Assembly (NCBI RefSeq): GCF_000293785.1
Contig: NZ_AKZI01000132.1
Location: 1 to 49,232, forward strand
From: Rhodovulum sp. PH10
GTDB taxonomy: Bacteria; Pseudomonadota; Alphaproteobacteria; Rhizobiales; Xanthobacteraceae
DNA: 49,232 nt
Direction of reading: 5' to 3'
Below the pieces are notes generated by a model. It made no database searches, was not told where the DNA came from, and saw only the letters and a list, made by a program, of their open reading frames with translations. A program made the translations under genes and the position numbers. The first letter of the stretch is position 1; each line of letters opens with the position of its first letter. Shown one piece after another: positions 26,481 through 35,639 of the stretch.

Positions 26481-27793
26481 CGTCCTGGTCCCATCAGAGT
26501 ATCCGGTAACCACGTGGCGATCTCCGGGACGATGCACAAGATCACCAGCCCGACCACCATGCACGCCACATACGGCAGCGCACCGAGAAGGATGGTGCGG
26601 GTCGGCACGTCCGGCGCGATCGCGTTCACGACGAACAAATTGAGCCCGACCGGCGGCGTGATCAAGCCGATCTCCATGTTGAGGGTGACGATCACCCCGA
26701 ACCACACCGGGTCGAACCCGGCGTCCTTGATGATCGGCAGCAGGATCGGGCTGGTCATCAAGATGATGCCGGCGGGCGGGATGAAACAGCCGGCGACCAC
26801 CAGGAAGACGTTGATCAGCCCCATCAGCACCCAGCGATTGACCTCGAGCGCGGCGATCGACTGGGCGAGCGACTGGGTGATGTAGAGCGAGCTCAGCATG
26901 TAGCCGAACAGCACCGAGGTGCCGATGATCATCAGGATCATCACCGACTCGCGGGTGGTGTCGCGCAAAATGCGCCACCAGTCGGCCGGCCGCCACATGC
27001 GGTAGATGACGAGCGCCAGCACGACGCACATGGCGGCGCCGACACCGGCGGCCTCCGAGGGCGTCGCCACCCCGCCGTACAGCACGTACATCACGCCGCC
27101 GACGATCGCCATGAAGGGCAGCACCTTCGGCAGCGCCGCCAGCTTGTCGCGCATCACGTAGCGCCGCGAGAACTCGCGCCGGCGCGGCGCCCAGCGCCAG
27201 ACGTAGAAGATCGTCCAGGCCATGAAGAGCGTGGTCAGCATCAGCCCCGGCAGGACGCCGGCAAGAAACAGCCGGCCGATCGAGGTCTCGGTGGCGATGC
27301 CGTAGAGGATCAGCGTGATCGACGGCGGGATGAGAATGCCGAGCGTGCCGCCGGCGCAGATCGAGCCGGTCGCGACCTCGTCCGGATAGCCGCGCTTGCG
27401 CATCTCCGGAATGCCCATCTTGCCGATCGCCGCGCAGGTGGCGGGCGAGGAGCCGGTGAGCGCGGCGAACAGCGCGCAGGCGCCGAGATTGGAGACCACG
27501 AGCCCGCCCGGCACCCGATAGAGCCAGCGGTCGAGCGCCTCGTAGAGGTCGCGGCCGGCGGGCGAGGAGCCGATCGCCGCCCCCATCATGATGAACATCG
27601 GAATCGACACCAGCGTGAAGTCGTGCAGCCCCGAATAGATCGTCTCGGCGACGACCAGGAGCGAGTCGATCCCCTGGAACGCGATCAGCCCGCCGATGCC
27701 GACCACGCCGAGCGCGAAGGCGACCGGCGCGCCGGTGAGCAGCACGGCGACGGTGGCGACCAGGACGATCAGGCCTTGCATGGCGATGCTCAA
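26477..27793 (-). CDS. dctM: TRAP transporter large permease (DctM family)
   Basis: The 438-residue polytopic protein is the large membrane subunit of a tripartite ATP-independent periplasmic transporter. Typical segments are VSIPMFIMMGAAIGSS, FAALTGSSPATCAAIGKMGI, GTLGILIPPSITLILYG, CFIPPAGIILMTSPILLPI and LNMEIGLITPPVGLNLFVV. The start is read as TTG at 27793, because GGAGG lies six bases before it and because it overlaps the dctQ stop (TTGA). The ATG at 27781 is the alternative but has no ribosome site at a normal distance. The malonyl-CoA decarboxylase gene begins at its stop, so the likely substrate is malonate, as in the rhizobial mat operons. Confidence 0.93.
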   Translation of the reverse strand: MSIAMQGLIVLVATVAVLLTGAPVAFALGVVGIGGLIAFQGIDSLLVVAETIYSGLHDFTLVSIPMFIMMGAAIGSSPAGRDLYEALDRWLYRVPGGLVVSNLGACALFAALTGSSPATCAAIGKMGIPEMRKRGYPDEVATGSICAGGTLGILIPPSITLILYGIATETSIGRLFLAGVLPGLMLTTLFMAWTIFYVWRWAPRRREFSRRYVMRDKLAALPKVLPFMAIVGGVMYVLYGGVATPSEAAGVGAAMCVVLALVIYRMWRPADWWRILRDTTRESVMILMIIGTSVLFGYMLSSLYITQSLAQSIAALEVNRWVLMGLINVFLVVAGCFIPPAGIILMTSPILLPIIKDAGFDPVWFGVIVTLNMEIGLITPPVGLNLFVVNAIAPDVPTRTILLGALPYVACMVVGLVILCIVPEIATWLPDTLMGPGR

Positions 27794-28344
27794 ATTCCGC
27801 CTCCCTGGGCCGGATCGATGCCGAACGGCTCGTCCCGCCCGGTGACGAGCGCGACGAGATCGGCGACGTATTGCAGCGTCAGCAGGCCGAGGCCGATCGG
27901 CATCGCCGCATAGGGAATCCACAGGCGCACCCGCCACATCGATTCCGATTCCCAGCCGCCCGCCCACGCCTCGTGCCACAGGTCGTAGGCCAGCACGGTG
28001 ACGGTCGCGGTGAAGGCGAGCGACAGCACCGTCGCCACCAGCGCCAGCCAGAACCGCGCTCTCCCCGCGATCATCAGCGGCACCAGATCGACCGCGACGT
28101 GGCCCTTGGTCATCAGCACGTAGGGCGCGCCGACGAAGGTCGCGCCGACCAGGCCGAAGGTGACGAAATCGGTCTGCCAGATGGTCGTCTCGCCGAGCAC
28201 GTAGCGGACGAACACCATCTGACACACGACCACCACGGCGGCGACGATCAGCGCCGCGGCGGCGATCCCGCTCGCCAGCGAGAGCGCCCGCACCGCGGAC
28301 AGGAACACATCGAGGGGGCGTCCTCGGTCGAGGCGGGGTGTCAT
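27790..28344 (-). CDS. dctQ: TRAP transporter small permease (DctQ family)
   Basis: The 184-residue protein has four hydrophobic spans and the DctQ pattern MVFVRYVLGETTIWQTDF, then GAPYVLMTKGHVAVDLVP. It docks with DctM in the inner membrane. It starts 323 bases downstream of dctP, with an intrinsic terminator in between, and its stop overlaps the dctM start. Membrane subunits are thus probably made at lower levels than the binding protein. Confidence 0.92.
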   Translation of the reverse strand: MTPRLDRGRPLDVFLSAVRALSLASGIAAAALIVAAVVVVCQMVFVRYVLGETTIWQTDFVTFGLVGATFVGAPYVLMTKGHVAVDLVPLMIAGRARFWLALVATVLSLAFTATVTVLAYDLWHEAWAGGWESESMWRVRLWIPYAAMPIGLGLLTLQYVADLVALVTGRDEPFGIDPAQGGGI

Positions 28345-28444
28345 GCGTCGTCGTCTTCCGTGTCACGGCCGCCGCGGTCCGGGTCCGCCGCCTCCCCGCG
28401 ACGGGAGACGGAGCGGCTGCGGCGTCCGGTGATCGCGACGAGGG

Positions 28445-28472
28445 AAAAAAGCCCCGGCTCGGAGGCGAGCCG
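28445..28472 (-). terminator. Intrinsic terminator between dctP and dctQ
   Basis: On the minus strand CGGCTCG pairs with CGAGCCG across a short loop, and TTTTTT follows within four bases (28450-28445). It lies inside the TRAP operon. Partial read-through would give more binding protein than permease. The rest of the 323-bp spacer (28473-28667) has two copies of a cgccccttgcaga-type motif and no gene. Confidence 0.75.
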
Positions 28473-28667
28473 ACGCCAACAGTTGCAGACGCCATCCTTC
28501 GCAGATGCGCCCCTTGCAGACGCGGAGCCTCGCAGGCACCGCCCCTTGCAGATGCGGTGGAGGCCCGGCTCGTGCGGCCCCTCCCCGCTCCTGCCGGAGC
28601 GGATCAGGGAGAGCGACATCCCGCACGAGCCCGCCCCGCAGGGCAAGCGCGCCGCAGGCCCGGCGGC

Positions 28668-29675
28668 CTACTTCACCGCCAGCGCCTGCTCGATCAGCTG
28701 CTTGCCGTCCGGCACCTCGTCGGCGAACTGCTCGTAGGAGCTCTCCTTGGCGACCTTCAGCCAAGCGTCGTACTCCTCCGGCGTCAGCGTCACGACCTCG
28801 ACGCCGTTCTCCTTGAAGGCGTCGACCATCTTGTCGTCGAACTCCGAGCTCGCCTTGCGGAAATAGGCCTCGGCCTTCTTGCCGGCGGCCTTCACCGCCT
28901 TCTGCTGCGCCTCGTTCAGCTTGTCGAAGTTGCGCTTCGACATCAGCACCGGCTCGTACATGAACCACAGTGCGTTGTCGCCCGGCGCGGTGATGCATTT
29001 GAGCTGCTCGTAGAGACGGAACGAGACGAAGCTCGAGGTCGAGGTGTCGGTGGCGTCGGCGACGCCGGTCTGCAGCGCGTTGTAGGTCTCGCTGCTCGGG
29101 ATCGTCACGATCGAGGCACCGGCCTTCTGCCACATCGCCGCGAACGTCTTGCCGGCCGAGCGGAACTTCAGGCCGGCGACGTCCTCCGGCTTGCGGATGC
29201 AGCCGTTCTTGCCGCCGAACGCGCCGGCGAGCCAGGCGTCGGCCAGCACGATCACGCCGGCGTCCTCGATCTTCTTGCGGATCGAATCCATGAAGGGCGA
29301 GGCGTCGAGCCGTTCCGCCCGCGCGTGGTTGCGCACCAGGCCCGGCATCAGCGTGGCGCCGAAGGCGCGCACCTTGCCGCTCGCATAGTCGAGCGGCAGC
29401 GAGCTGATGTCGAGCTGGCCGCGCACCATCGCGTTCCACTGGTCGTGCGGCTTGAACAGCGAGGCGCCGGGATAGACCTGCATGTCGAGCCCGACATCGG
29501 CGGCCTTCACCTCGCGGGCGATCAGCTGCACCATTTCGTCCCGCGCGTCGCCCTTGCCGCCGGGAAATTGGTGCGACGCACGCAGCGTCACCGTCTCGGC
29601 CTGCGCCGCGCGCGGCGCGCCCCCGAGCACGAGCGCGACCGCTGCCGCGGCCGCGAACACTCCGAGCCTGTCCAT
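28668..29675 (-). CDS. dctP: TRAP transporter substrate-binding protein (DctP family)
   Basis: The 335-residue periplasmic protein has a Sec signal peptide (cleavage probably AAQA/ETVTL, near residue 26) and the DctP fold. Recognisable parts are TLRASHQFPGGKGDARDEM, the helix-loop QVYPGASLF, MVRGQLDISSLPL, KFRSAGKTFAAMWQKAGA, SSETYNALQTGVADATDTS and a C-terminal helix rich in Lys/Glu. AAGGAGG lies six bases before ATG, a very strong ribosome site. Its place next to malonyl-CoA decarboxylase and MatB suggests it binds malonate or a close dicarboxylate. The divergent MFS gene shares the 241-bp upstream spacer, which contains the direct repeat gctcttgtc twice (near 29750-29770). Confidence 0.93.
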   Translation of the reverse strand: MDRLGVFAAAAAVALVLGGAPRAAQAETVTLRASHQFPGGKGDARDEMVQLIAREVKAADVGLDMQVYPGASLFKPHDQWNAMVRGQLDISSLPLDYASGKVRAFGATLMPGLVRNHARAERLDASPFMDSIRKKIEDAGVIVLADAWLAGAFGGKNGCIRKPEDVAGLKFRSAGKTFAAMWQKAGASIVTIPSSETYNALQTGVADATDTSTSSFVSFRLYEQLKCITAPGDNALWFMYEPVLMSKRNFDKLNEAQQKAVKAAGKKAEAYFRKASSEFDDKMVDAFKENGVEVVTLTPEEYDAWLKVAKESSYEQFADEVPDGKQLIEQALAVK

Positions 29676-29916
29676 TCCGTCCTCCTTCGCGTTTCCTCGC
29701 CGTTCGGTTTTGTTTTTTGCCGGCGCACCTATGGAAGGGCATCGCGGCGCTCTTGTCGAGGCTCTTGTCAAACGGCGGCAAACGCGGAACACAGGAGGTC
29801 CCGGCCGGGCTTTCGGGTGCTCGCCGGCACGACCGCAGGGCGCGGCGGTGCGCCGCCCGGCCCGCATCCCCCGCACCGAAAACGACAACACCGACAGCGA
29901 GAGCGAGACCCGCGCC

Positions 29917-31137
29917 ATGAAGGCGTCCCCTTCCGAGAGCGAACCGTCCGGCACCGCCCGGCTCCTCCAGGCCGGCGTGCTGCTGTGGCTCGCCGGCATC
30001 GGCCTGCGGCTGACCATTCTGGCGGTGCCGCCGGTGATCCCGCTGATCCGCGACGACCTCTCGCTGTCGGCCACCGAGATCGGCGTGCTCACCGGCATCC
30101 CGGCGGTGCTGTTCGCGCTCGCGGCGATTCCCGGCTCGCTTTTGATCGCCCGCTTCGGCGCGCTGACGACGCTGCTCGTCGGGCTGCTCGCGACCGCGGC
30201 GGGCTCGGCCTTTCGCGGCATCGCCCCCGACATCTGGTTCCTCTATGCGGCGACCGTCGTGACCGGCTTCGGCGTCGCGGTGATGCAGCCGGCGCTGCCG
30301 CCGCTGGTGCGCGCCTGGATGCCGCAGAAAATCGGCTTCGGCACCGCGGTCTATGCCAACGGGCTTCTGATCGGCGAGGTGTTGCCGGTCGCGCTGACGC
30401 TGCCGCTGATCGTGCCGCTGACCGACGGCGGCTGGCGCGGCCCGTTCCTCGCCTGGGCGGCGCCGTGCGTGGTGTTCGCGGTCGTGATCCTGCTGTTCGC
30501 GCCGGGCCGGCGGGCGGCGGCGGGCGCCAGCGGCTTCGCCAGCAACCGCAAATGGTGGCCGGACTGGAACAGCGGCCTTCTTTGGCGGATCGGCATCATG
30601 TTCGGCACCGTCAACGCGATGTACTTCACCATCAACGCCTTCGTGCCCGACATCCTGGCCCGCACCGGGCGCGACGATCTGATCAGCATCACGCTGACCG
30701 CGCTCAATGTCGGCCAGCTGCCGGCCTCGCTGCTCCTCCTCGTGTTCGCCGGCCGGCTGGTGCGCAAGGTGTGGCCCTACGTCGCCTGCGGCGTCGGCGC
30801 GGTGGTCGCCATTCTCGGCATCATGTTCGGCCCGCCGAGCGTGGTGATCGCCTGCGCCCTCCTCAACGGCTTCGTCGATGCCGGCGTGCTGATCCTGATC
30901 TTCGCGCTGCCGCCGCTGCTCGCGAAACCCGAGGACGTGCATCGGCTCGCCGCCGGCATGTTCACCATCAGCTATTCCTGCGCGGTGATCACGCCGATCC
31001 TGTCCGGCCTCGCCTGGGATTTGTCCGGCGAGCCGCTCGCGGCCTTCGTGCCGGTGCTGCTCGGCGGCGTGGTGCTGATCGTGCTCGCGCCCGGCATCGG
31101 CGGGGTGGCGCGGGCGAGCCGGGACGTCCACGCCTGA
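29917..31137 (+). CDS. MFS transporter, CynX/NimT-like
   Basis: The 406-residue protein has twelve predicted membrane spans. Its layout is close to the CynX/NimT branch of the major facilitator superfamily: LRLTILAVPPVIPLIRDDL near the start, IGVLTGIPAVLFALAAIPGS, then GFGVAVMQPALPPLVRAWMP and TAVYANGLLIGEVLPVALT. The substrate cannot be read from the sequence; cyanate, nitroimidazole or organic anions are known in the group. It is divergent from dctP and separated from gluQRS by only 11 bases, so it is probably co-transcribed with that gene. The ATG chosen has no strong ribosome site; the upstream frame looks non-coding. Confidence 0.85.
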   Translation: MKASPSESEPSGTARLLQAGVLLWLAGIGLRLTILAVPPVIPLIRDDLSLSATEIGVLTGIPAVLFALAAIPGSLLIARFGALTTLLVGLLATAAGSAFRGIAPDIWFLYAATVVTGFGVAVMQPALPPLVRAWMPQKIGFGTAVYANGLLIGEVLPVALTLPLIVPLTDGGWRGPFLAWAAPCVVFAVVILLFAPGRRAAAGASGFASNRKWWPDWNSGLLWRIGIMFGTVNAMYFTINAFVPDILARTGRDDLISITLTALNVGQLPASLLLLVFAGRLVRKVWPYVACGVGAVVAILGIMFGPPSVVIACALLNGFVDAGVLILIFALPPLLAKPEDVHRLAAGMFTISYSCAVITPILSGLAWDLSGEPLAAFVPVLLGGVVLIVLAPGIGGVARASRDVHA

Positions 31138-31148
31138 GGCGGCGCGCC

Positions 31149-32039
31149 GTGGCCGGGGTTTTTCGCTTCGCGCCGAGCCCGAACGGGCTTCTGCATCTCG
31201 GCCACGCGCTGTCGGCGCTCCTCAACGCCGACCTCGCGGAGAGATCCTGCGGCCGGCTGCTGCTGCGGATCGAGGACATCGACCGCACGCGCTGCCGGCC
31301 CGAGCTGGAGGCGGCGATCTTTTCCGACCTCGGTTGGCTCGGCACCGCCTGGGAGACGCCGGTGCGGCGCCAGTCCGAGCATTTCTCCGACTACCGGCAA
31401 GCGCTGCAAAAGCTCGACGCGATGGGGCTCGTCTATCCGAGCTTCGAGAGCCGCGCCGAGATCGCCAGACTGGTTTTCGCCCGCGACACTGAAGGAGATT
31501 GGCCGCGCGATCCGGACGGCACGCCGCTCTATCCGGGCGACGCCAAGAGCCTGTCGCGCGCCGAGCGGGAAGCCCGCATCGCCTCGGGCGCCCCCTATGC
31601 GCTGCGGCTCGACATGGCGGCCGCCCTCGCCCGGCTCGGCGAGACCGGAAAAACCCTGTCCTGGCGCGAGCGCGGCGAGGCGGAGGACGACACCGTCAGC
31701 GAGGTTCCGGCAAATCCGGCGGCATGGGGCGACGTGGTGCTCGCCCGCAAGGACGTTCCGACCAGCTACCACCTCGCGGTGGTGGTCGACGACGCCGCCC
31801 AAGGCGTCACCGAGGTGGTGCGCGGCCGCGACCTCTTCCACGCGACCAGCGTGCACCGGCTGCTGCAAGCGCTGCTCGGCCTGCCCGCGCCGAATTATCG
31901 TCACCACCGGCTGATCTCGGACGCGGACGGCAAGAAGCTGTCGAAATCGACCGGCGCCACCGCGCTCCGTGCGCTGCGCGAGGCCGGCGCCACCCCTGCC
32001 GACATACGCCGGCGGGTCGGGCTCGGCGACGGTTCGTAG
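31149..32039 (+). CDS. gluQ: Glutamyl-Q tRNA(Asp) synthetase
   Basis: The 296-residue protein is a truncated glutamyl-tRNA synthetase paralogue that glutamylates the queuosine base of tRNA(Asp) and lacks the anticodon-binding domain. The class I motifs are present: FAPSPNGLLHLGHALSAL (HIGH-type) at the N-terminus and ADGKKLSKST (KMSKS-type) near residue 263. RIEDIDRTRC is also typical. The start is GTG at 31149, using GAGG just after the MFS stop codon. This start puts the nucleotide-binding motif at residue 8, as in the family. Spacing to the MFS gene suggests a two-gene operon. Confidence 0.93.
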   Translation: MAGVFRFAPSPNGLLHLGHALSALLNADLAERSCGRLLLRIEDIDRTRCRPELEAAIFSDLGWLGTAWETPVRRQSEHFSDYRQALQKLDAMGLVYPSFESRAEIARLVFARDTEGDWPRDPDGTPLYPGDAKSLSRAEREARIASGAPYALRLDMAAALARLGETGKTLSWRERGEAEDDTVSEVPANPAAWGDVVLARKDVPTSYHLAVVVDDAAQGVTEVVRGRDLFHATSVHRLLQALLGLPAPNYRHHRLISDADGKKLSKSTGATALRALREAGATPADIRRRVGLGDGS

Positions 32040-32123
32040 CCCGCTCTTGAACGATCATCGAACGCGTGCAGGATGTCGGGGCACGACCTTTCGTCTCCCG
32101 CGTCCGAACCCTGCGAGGCGATC

Positions 32124-33092
32124 ATGCGATGTCATCCCGCGTCCCTTTTCGACCCCGTGCCGCGTGCTCCTGCCCGAGCCCCCGGCCGTCCGGCGAAACG
32201 GACCCGCTCCGCCACCGTTGCCGCCCTCGCCCTGGCCCTGCCGCTCGTGGGCGTGGCGAACAATCCGGCGGCGGCGGACCCGACCTACAACGGCATGGCG
32301 GTGTCGGTGGTGAAGGCCGAGCGCCAGTGCTTCGCCGACACGGTCCGGCTCGCCGGCACCGTGGTGGCGCGCGAGCAGTCGCAGGTGCGACCCGACATCG
32401 AGGGCGTGCGGGTGTCGCAAATCCTGGTCGAGCCGGGCGACACGGTGGCCGCGGGGCAGGTGCTGGCCAGGCTCGCCAAGGTCGAGGGGATGAACGCGCC
32501 CGCCGCGAGCTTCGTCGTCCAGGCCCCCGTCGCCGGCACGGTCGGGCGGGTGATGACCCGGGTCGGCGCGCTGGTGTCGGTCGCCGGGCCGCCGATGTTC
32601 GTGCTGATCGTCGGCGGCGCCTTCGACCTCGAGGTGGCGATCCCCTCCACCCGGATGAGCAGGATCGCGGTCGGCCAGCCGGCCGAGGTCGACGTGATCG
32701 GCCAGGACGTGGTGAAGGGCCGGGTGCGCACCGTCGCGCCGGAGATCGACCCGAAGACCCAGACCGGCAAGGCGCGCATCGCCCTCGAGGTCGACCGCCG
32801 CATCGACATCGGCACCTTCGGCCGCGCCACCGTGCAGACCGGCAGGAGCTGCGGCACCAGCGTGCCCTTGTCGGCAGTGCTGTTCGGCCCGCTCGGGCCG
32901 GTGGTCCAGGTGGTGCGCGACAATCGGGTGGAGACGCGGCCGGTGCCGATCGGCCTCCTCTCGCGCGGAAACGTCGAGATCCGCCAGGGCCTCGACGAGG
33001 GCGACCTGGTGGTGCGCCGCGCCGGCACGTTTCTCCGCGAGGGCGACCGGGTGCGCCCGGTGCTCGACGAGACCGCGACCGCGGAGAAGTGA
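32124..33092 (+). CDS. Periplasmic adaptor of RND/HlyD type, orphan
   Basis: The 322-residue protein has a basic N-terminus, a hydrophobic export signal (ATVAALALALPLVGVANNPA, about 31-50) and the membrane-fusion-protein layout. A biotinyl-lipoyl half is at IEGVRVSQILVEPGDTVAAG, the second half at VQAPVAGTVGRVMTRVGALV, and beta-barrel and membrane-proximal domains follow. The long alpha-hairpin seen in AcrA-type adaptors is almost absent, since the two lipoyl halves are separated by only about 25 residues. GAGGCGATC precedes the chosen ATG. No RND pump or outer-membrane channel gene is adjacent, so its partner must be encoded elsewhere or it acts in another complex. Confidence 0.82.
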   Translation: MRCHPASLFDPVPRAPARAPGRPAKRTRSATVAALALALPLVGVANNPAAADPTYNGMAVSVVKAERQCFADTVRLAGTVVAREQSQVRPDIEGVRVSQILVEPGDTVAAGQVLARLAKVEGMNAPAASFVVQAPVAGTVGRVMTRVGALVSVAGPPMFVLIVGGAFDLEVAIPSTRMSRIAVGQPAEVDVIGQDVVKGRVRTVAPEIDPKTQTGKARIALEVDRRIDIGTFGRATVQTGRSCGTSVPLSAVLFGPLGPVVQVVRDNRVETRPVPIGLLSRGNVEIRQGLDEGDLVVRRAGTFLREGDRVRPVLDETATAEK

Positions 33093-33208
33093 CCGCGGAG
33101 AGGTGACGCCGCGGCGGCGGCGCGGGAGCCGGACGCCAGCGCGGCGCGGGAACCGGGCGCGGCGCGGGAGCCGGACGAGGAAGCCGGACGCGGGCCGAGA
33201 GAAAAAGC
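33093..33208. repeat. Degenerate GC-rich repeats between convergent genes
   Basis: The motif gcgcgggagccggacg recurs in variant form (about 33122-33195) between the adaptor gene and the chemoreceptor gene. No terminator with a T-run is visible and no gene is present. Confidence 0.55.
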
Positions 33209-34900
33209 TCAGGCGGCCCGCACGTTGTCCAAGAACTTCTCGACCTCGAGCCGGAGGCGGTTGCTCTCGCCGGCGAGCTGGCCGGCGGCGTTCAGCACCT
33301 CACCGGAGGCGGCCCCGGTCTCCTCGGCACCGCGGCTCACCTCGCCGATGTGCGCGGCGACCTGGGTGGTGCCGGTGGCGGCCTGCTGGATGTTGCGCGA
33401 AATCTCCGACGTCGCGGCGCCCTGCTCCTCCACCGCGGCGGCGATGGCGGCGGCGATCTCGGCGATCTTGCCGATCGTCTCGCCGATCTCCTTGATCGCT
33501 GCGACCGATTCCTGGGTGGCCGACTGCATGCCGGCGATCTGGGCGGAGATCTCGCCGGTCGCCTTGCCGGTCTGGGCGGCCAGCGCCTTCACCTCCTGCG
33601 CCACCACCGCGAACCCCTTGCCGGCCTCGCCGGCGCGGGCCGCCTCGATCGTCGCATTCAAGGCCAACAAGTTGGTCTGCTCGGCGATGGCGGTGATCAG
33701 CTGCACGACGTCGCCGATCCGCGAGGCCGCCTGCGACAGCGCGGTGACGCGCGCGTCGGTCTTCTCGGCCTGCCGCACCGCCTCGTCGGCGATCCGGCTC
33801 GACGCCTGCACCTGCCGGCCGATCTCGCCGATCGAGGAGGTCATCTCGTCGGTCGCCGCCGCCACCGCCTGCACGTTGGTCGAGGCCTCGTCGGAGGCGG
33901 TGGTCACCGTGCCGGCCATCTGGCGGGTGAGGTCGGCGGTGCGGGTGAGCGTGCCGGCGGTCGCCTCCAGCTCGGTCGCGGCCGACGACACGGTGCCGAC
34001 GATGCCGCCGACCGCCGCCTCGAAGTCGTGCGCGAGCTTGTGCATGTCGTCGCGGCGCTGCGCGGCGGCGCGCGCCTCGGTCTCCTTCTGCTCGGCCTCG
34101 AGCCGGGCGCGGGCGACCGCGTTGGTCTTGAACACCTCGACCGCGTCGGCCATCTCGCCGACCTCGTCGTGGCGCCCGACCCCCGGCACCTCGACGTCGA
34201 GCCGGCCGCCGGCCAGCGCCTTCATCGCTTCGGTCATCCGGTGCAGCGGCTTGGTGATGCCGCGCGCCATGATCACAGACACCACCACCGTGATCAGCAG
34301 CACGATCGCCGCGGCGATCAGCGAGAAGGTGGTGGCGCTCCATGTCTGCGCATCGAGGTCGTCGATATAGACGCCGGTGGTGACCACCCAGCCCCACGGG
34401 GCGAACGCACCGGCATAGGACATCTTCGGCATCGGCTGCGCGACGCCGGGCTTCGGCCAGATGTATTCGAGAAAGCCGCTGCCGTTCTTGCGGGCGAGAT
34501 CGACCAGCTCGGCGACGATCTTCACGCCGTTCGGATCGGTGAGGCCCGACAAATCCTTGCCGACCAGCTCCGGCTGCATCGGATGCATCAGCATCCGGTT
34601 CGACATGTCGGTGATGAAGAAGTAGTCGCCGTTGCCGTAGCGCAGGCCGCGCACCCGCGCCTCGGCGCGACGCTTGGCCTCGTCGAGCGTGATCGTGCCG
34701 CGATCGGCGGCCGCCGCCTCCTCCTGCACGAGCGTGAGCACCACCTCGGTGACGTGGGAGAGCTCGATCCGCTTCTGGTCGCGAAGCCCGGATGCGAGCT
34801 GATGAGAACCGAGCAAGGCGATTCCGACGAGGCCGAGAAAGCCGAGACCGATCAGAATGTAGATCCGGGTTCCGATCGTCAGCCGAAGCATTGCGGGCAT
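33209..34900 (-). CDS. Methyl-accepting chemotaxis protein with single Cache sensor
   Basis: The 563-residue receptor has a first membrane span (about 10-32) and a periplasmic single-Cache (sCache_2-type) sensor (about 35-185, with [20 protein letters not shown] and [14 protein letters not shown]). A second span (about 190-212), HAMP domain ([12 protein letters not shown] onward) and cytoplasmic signalling domain follow. The signalling tip reads [20 protein letters not shown], followed by [16 protein letters not shown], the conserved CheA/CheW contact region. GGAGGGACC immediately precedes the ATG. No che genes adjoin it. An AT-rich inverted repeat (TTTAA...TTAAA, 35002-35018) about 100 bp upstream probably belongs to its promoter. 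The sensor resembles the secreted Cache-like protein at 45815. Confidence 0.93.
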   Translation of the reverse strand: MPAMLRLTIGTRIYILIGLGFLGLVGIALLGSHQLASGLRDQKRIELSHVTEVVLTLVQEEAAAADRGTITLDEAKRRAEARVRGLRYGNGDYFFITDMSNRMLMHPMQPELVGKDLSGLTDPNGVKIVAELVDLARKNGSGFLEYIWPKPGVAQPMPKMSYAGAFAPWGWVVTTGVYIDDLDAQTWSATTFSLIAAAIVLLITVVVSVIMARGITKPLHRMTEAMKALAGGRLDVEVPGVGRHDEVGEMADAVEVFKTNAVARARLEAEQKETEARAAAQRRDDMHKLAHDFEAAVGGIVGTVSSAATELEATAGTLTRTADLTRQMAGTVTTASDEASTNVQAVAAATDEMTSSIGEIGRQVQASSRIADEAVRQAEKTDARVTALSQAASRIGDVVQLITAIAEQTNLLALNATIEAARAGEAGKGFAVVAQEVKALAAQTGKATGEISAQIAGMQSATQESVAAIKEIGETIGKIAEIAAAIAAAVEEQGAATSEISRNIQQAATGTTQVAAHIGEVSRGAEETGAASGEVLNAAGQLAGESNRLRLEVEKFLDNVRAA

Positions 34901-35269
34901 GGTCCCTCCGGGAAAGCATCGAACAGAGACAACGGCGCCGTCCGGTCGCGGACCAGGTTTCATGCGATTTCCGGAATGCGAGAAGAATGTGACGTAGATG
35001 ATTTAATTGTCCCTTAAATGGACCGCATGATACCTTCACCGCTTTACGAGCCGAAGCGGCTAGCTCTCACCAGGAAAGGCGAGAACGACCCCCTTTTTCG
35101 GGCGAGAGTCCGTGCCGGACGGTGCCGGGGCGGCACGCGACGAGAATTCTTCGTCTTTCGTCGAACCCGGCCGCCGGTCGCATGCACGAATCGTCGTTAC
35201 CGAACGGTTTCACCATCCCGGTGGATCGTATCGGTCCGGACCGTGCACCTGTCTCGAGGAGACCTCCGC
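34901..35269. other. 369-bp divergent spacer
   Basis: It lies between the chemoreceptor (minus) and the small repeat protein (plus). The only visible structure is the AT-rich, partly palindromic stretch at about 34987-35020 (core TTTAA-N7-TTAAA), which stands out against the GC-rich background and is a candidate promoter. No convincing gene. Confidence 0.4.
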
Positions 35270-35461
35270 ATGGACAATCCGATGGGATCGGGCGAGCTCG
35301 ACCACGAGAAGCCGCCGAAAGCGCCGGCACCGCCGCAGACCGGCTCGGGCACGCCCCAAGTCGGGTCCGGCACCCCGCAGATCGGCTCAGGAACGCCGAA
35401 CGTGGGCTCGGGCACGCCGAACGTGGGCTCGGGCACCGCGACGCCCAAATCGGGCGGCTGA
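35270..35461 (+). CDS. 63-residue protein of GSGTPxV heptad-like repeats
   Basis: The protein starts MDNPMGSGELDHEKPPKAP and then carries five seven-residue units, GSGTPQV, GSGTPQI, GSGTPNV, GSGTPNV and GSGTATP, before PKSGG. The units come from 21-base repeats, with synonymous and conservative changes that keep the pattern. GAGGAG lies eight bases before ATG, and a strong terminator follows at 35523. There is no signal peptide, membrane span or Cys. This pattern (ribosome site, terminator, preserved residues) argues for a real small gene. I know of no function for this sequence. Confidence 0.6.
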   Translation: MDNPMGSGELDHEKPPKAPAPPQTGSGTPQVGSGTPQIGSGTPNVGSGTPNVGSGTATPKSGG

Positions 35462-35522
35462 CGCCGGGCGTCGACGTCGGACAACCGACGTCGGACATCC
35501 GATGATCGCCCAGGACGACGAA

Positions 35523-35558
35523 GGCTCGCCCGCCGGCCGGCGGACGAGCCCTTTTTTC
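35523..35558 (+). terminator. Intrinsic terminator after the small repeat protein
   Basis: GGCTCG pairs with CGAGCC around a self-complementary CCGCCGGCCGGCGG core, followed by CTTTTTT. It lies 61 bases after the stop codon. The convergent argC gene ends at 35640, so it serves the + strand. Confidence 0.8.
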
Positions 35559-35639
35559 GTTTCTCTGCCGACCGTCTTCCGTCAGGCTTCAGACTGTCGT
35601 CCGGCCTTCGCCGGCACCCCGACGGCGGCTTCCCGAATG

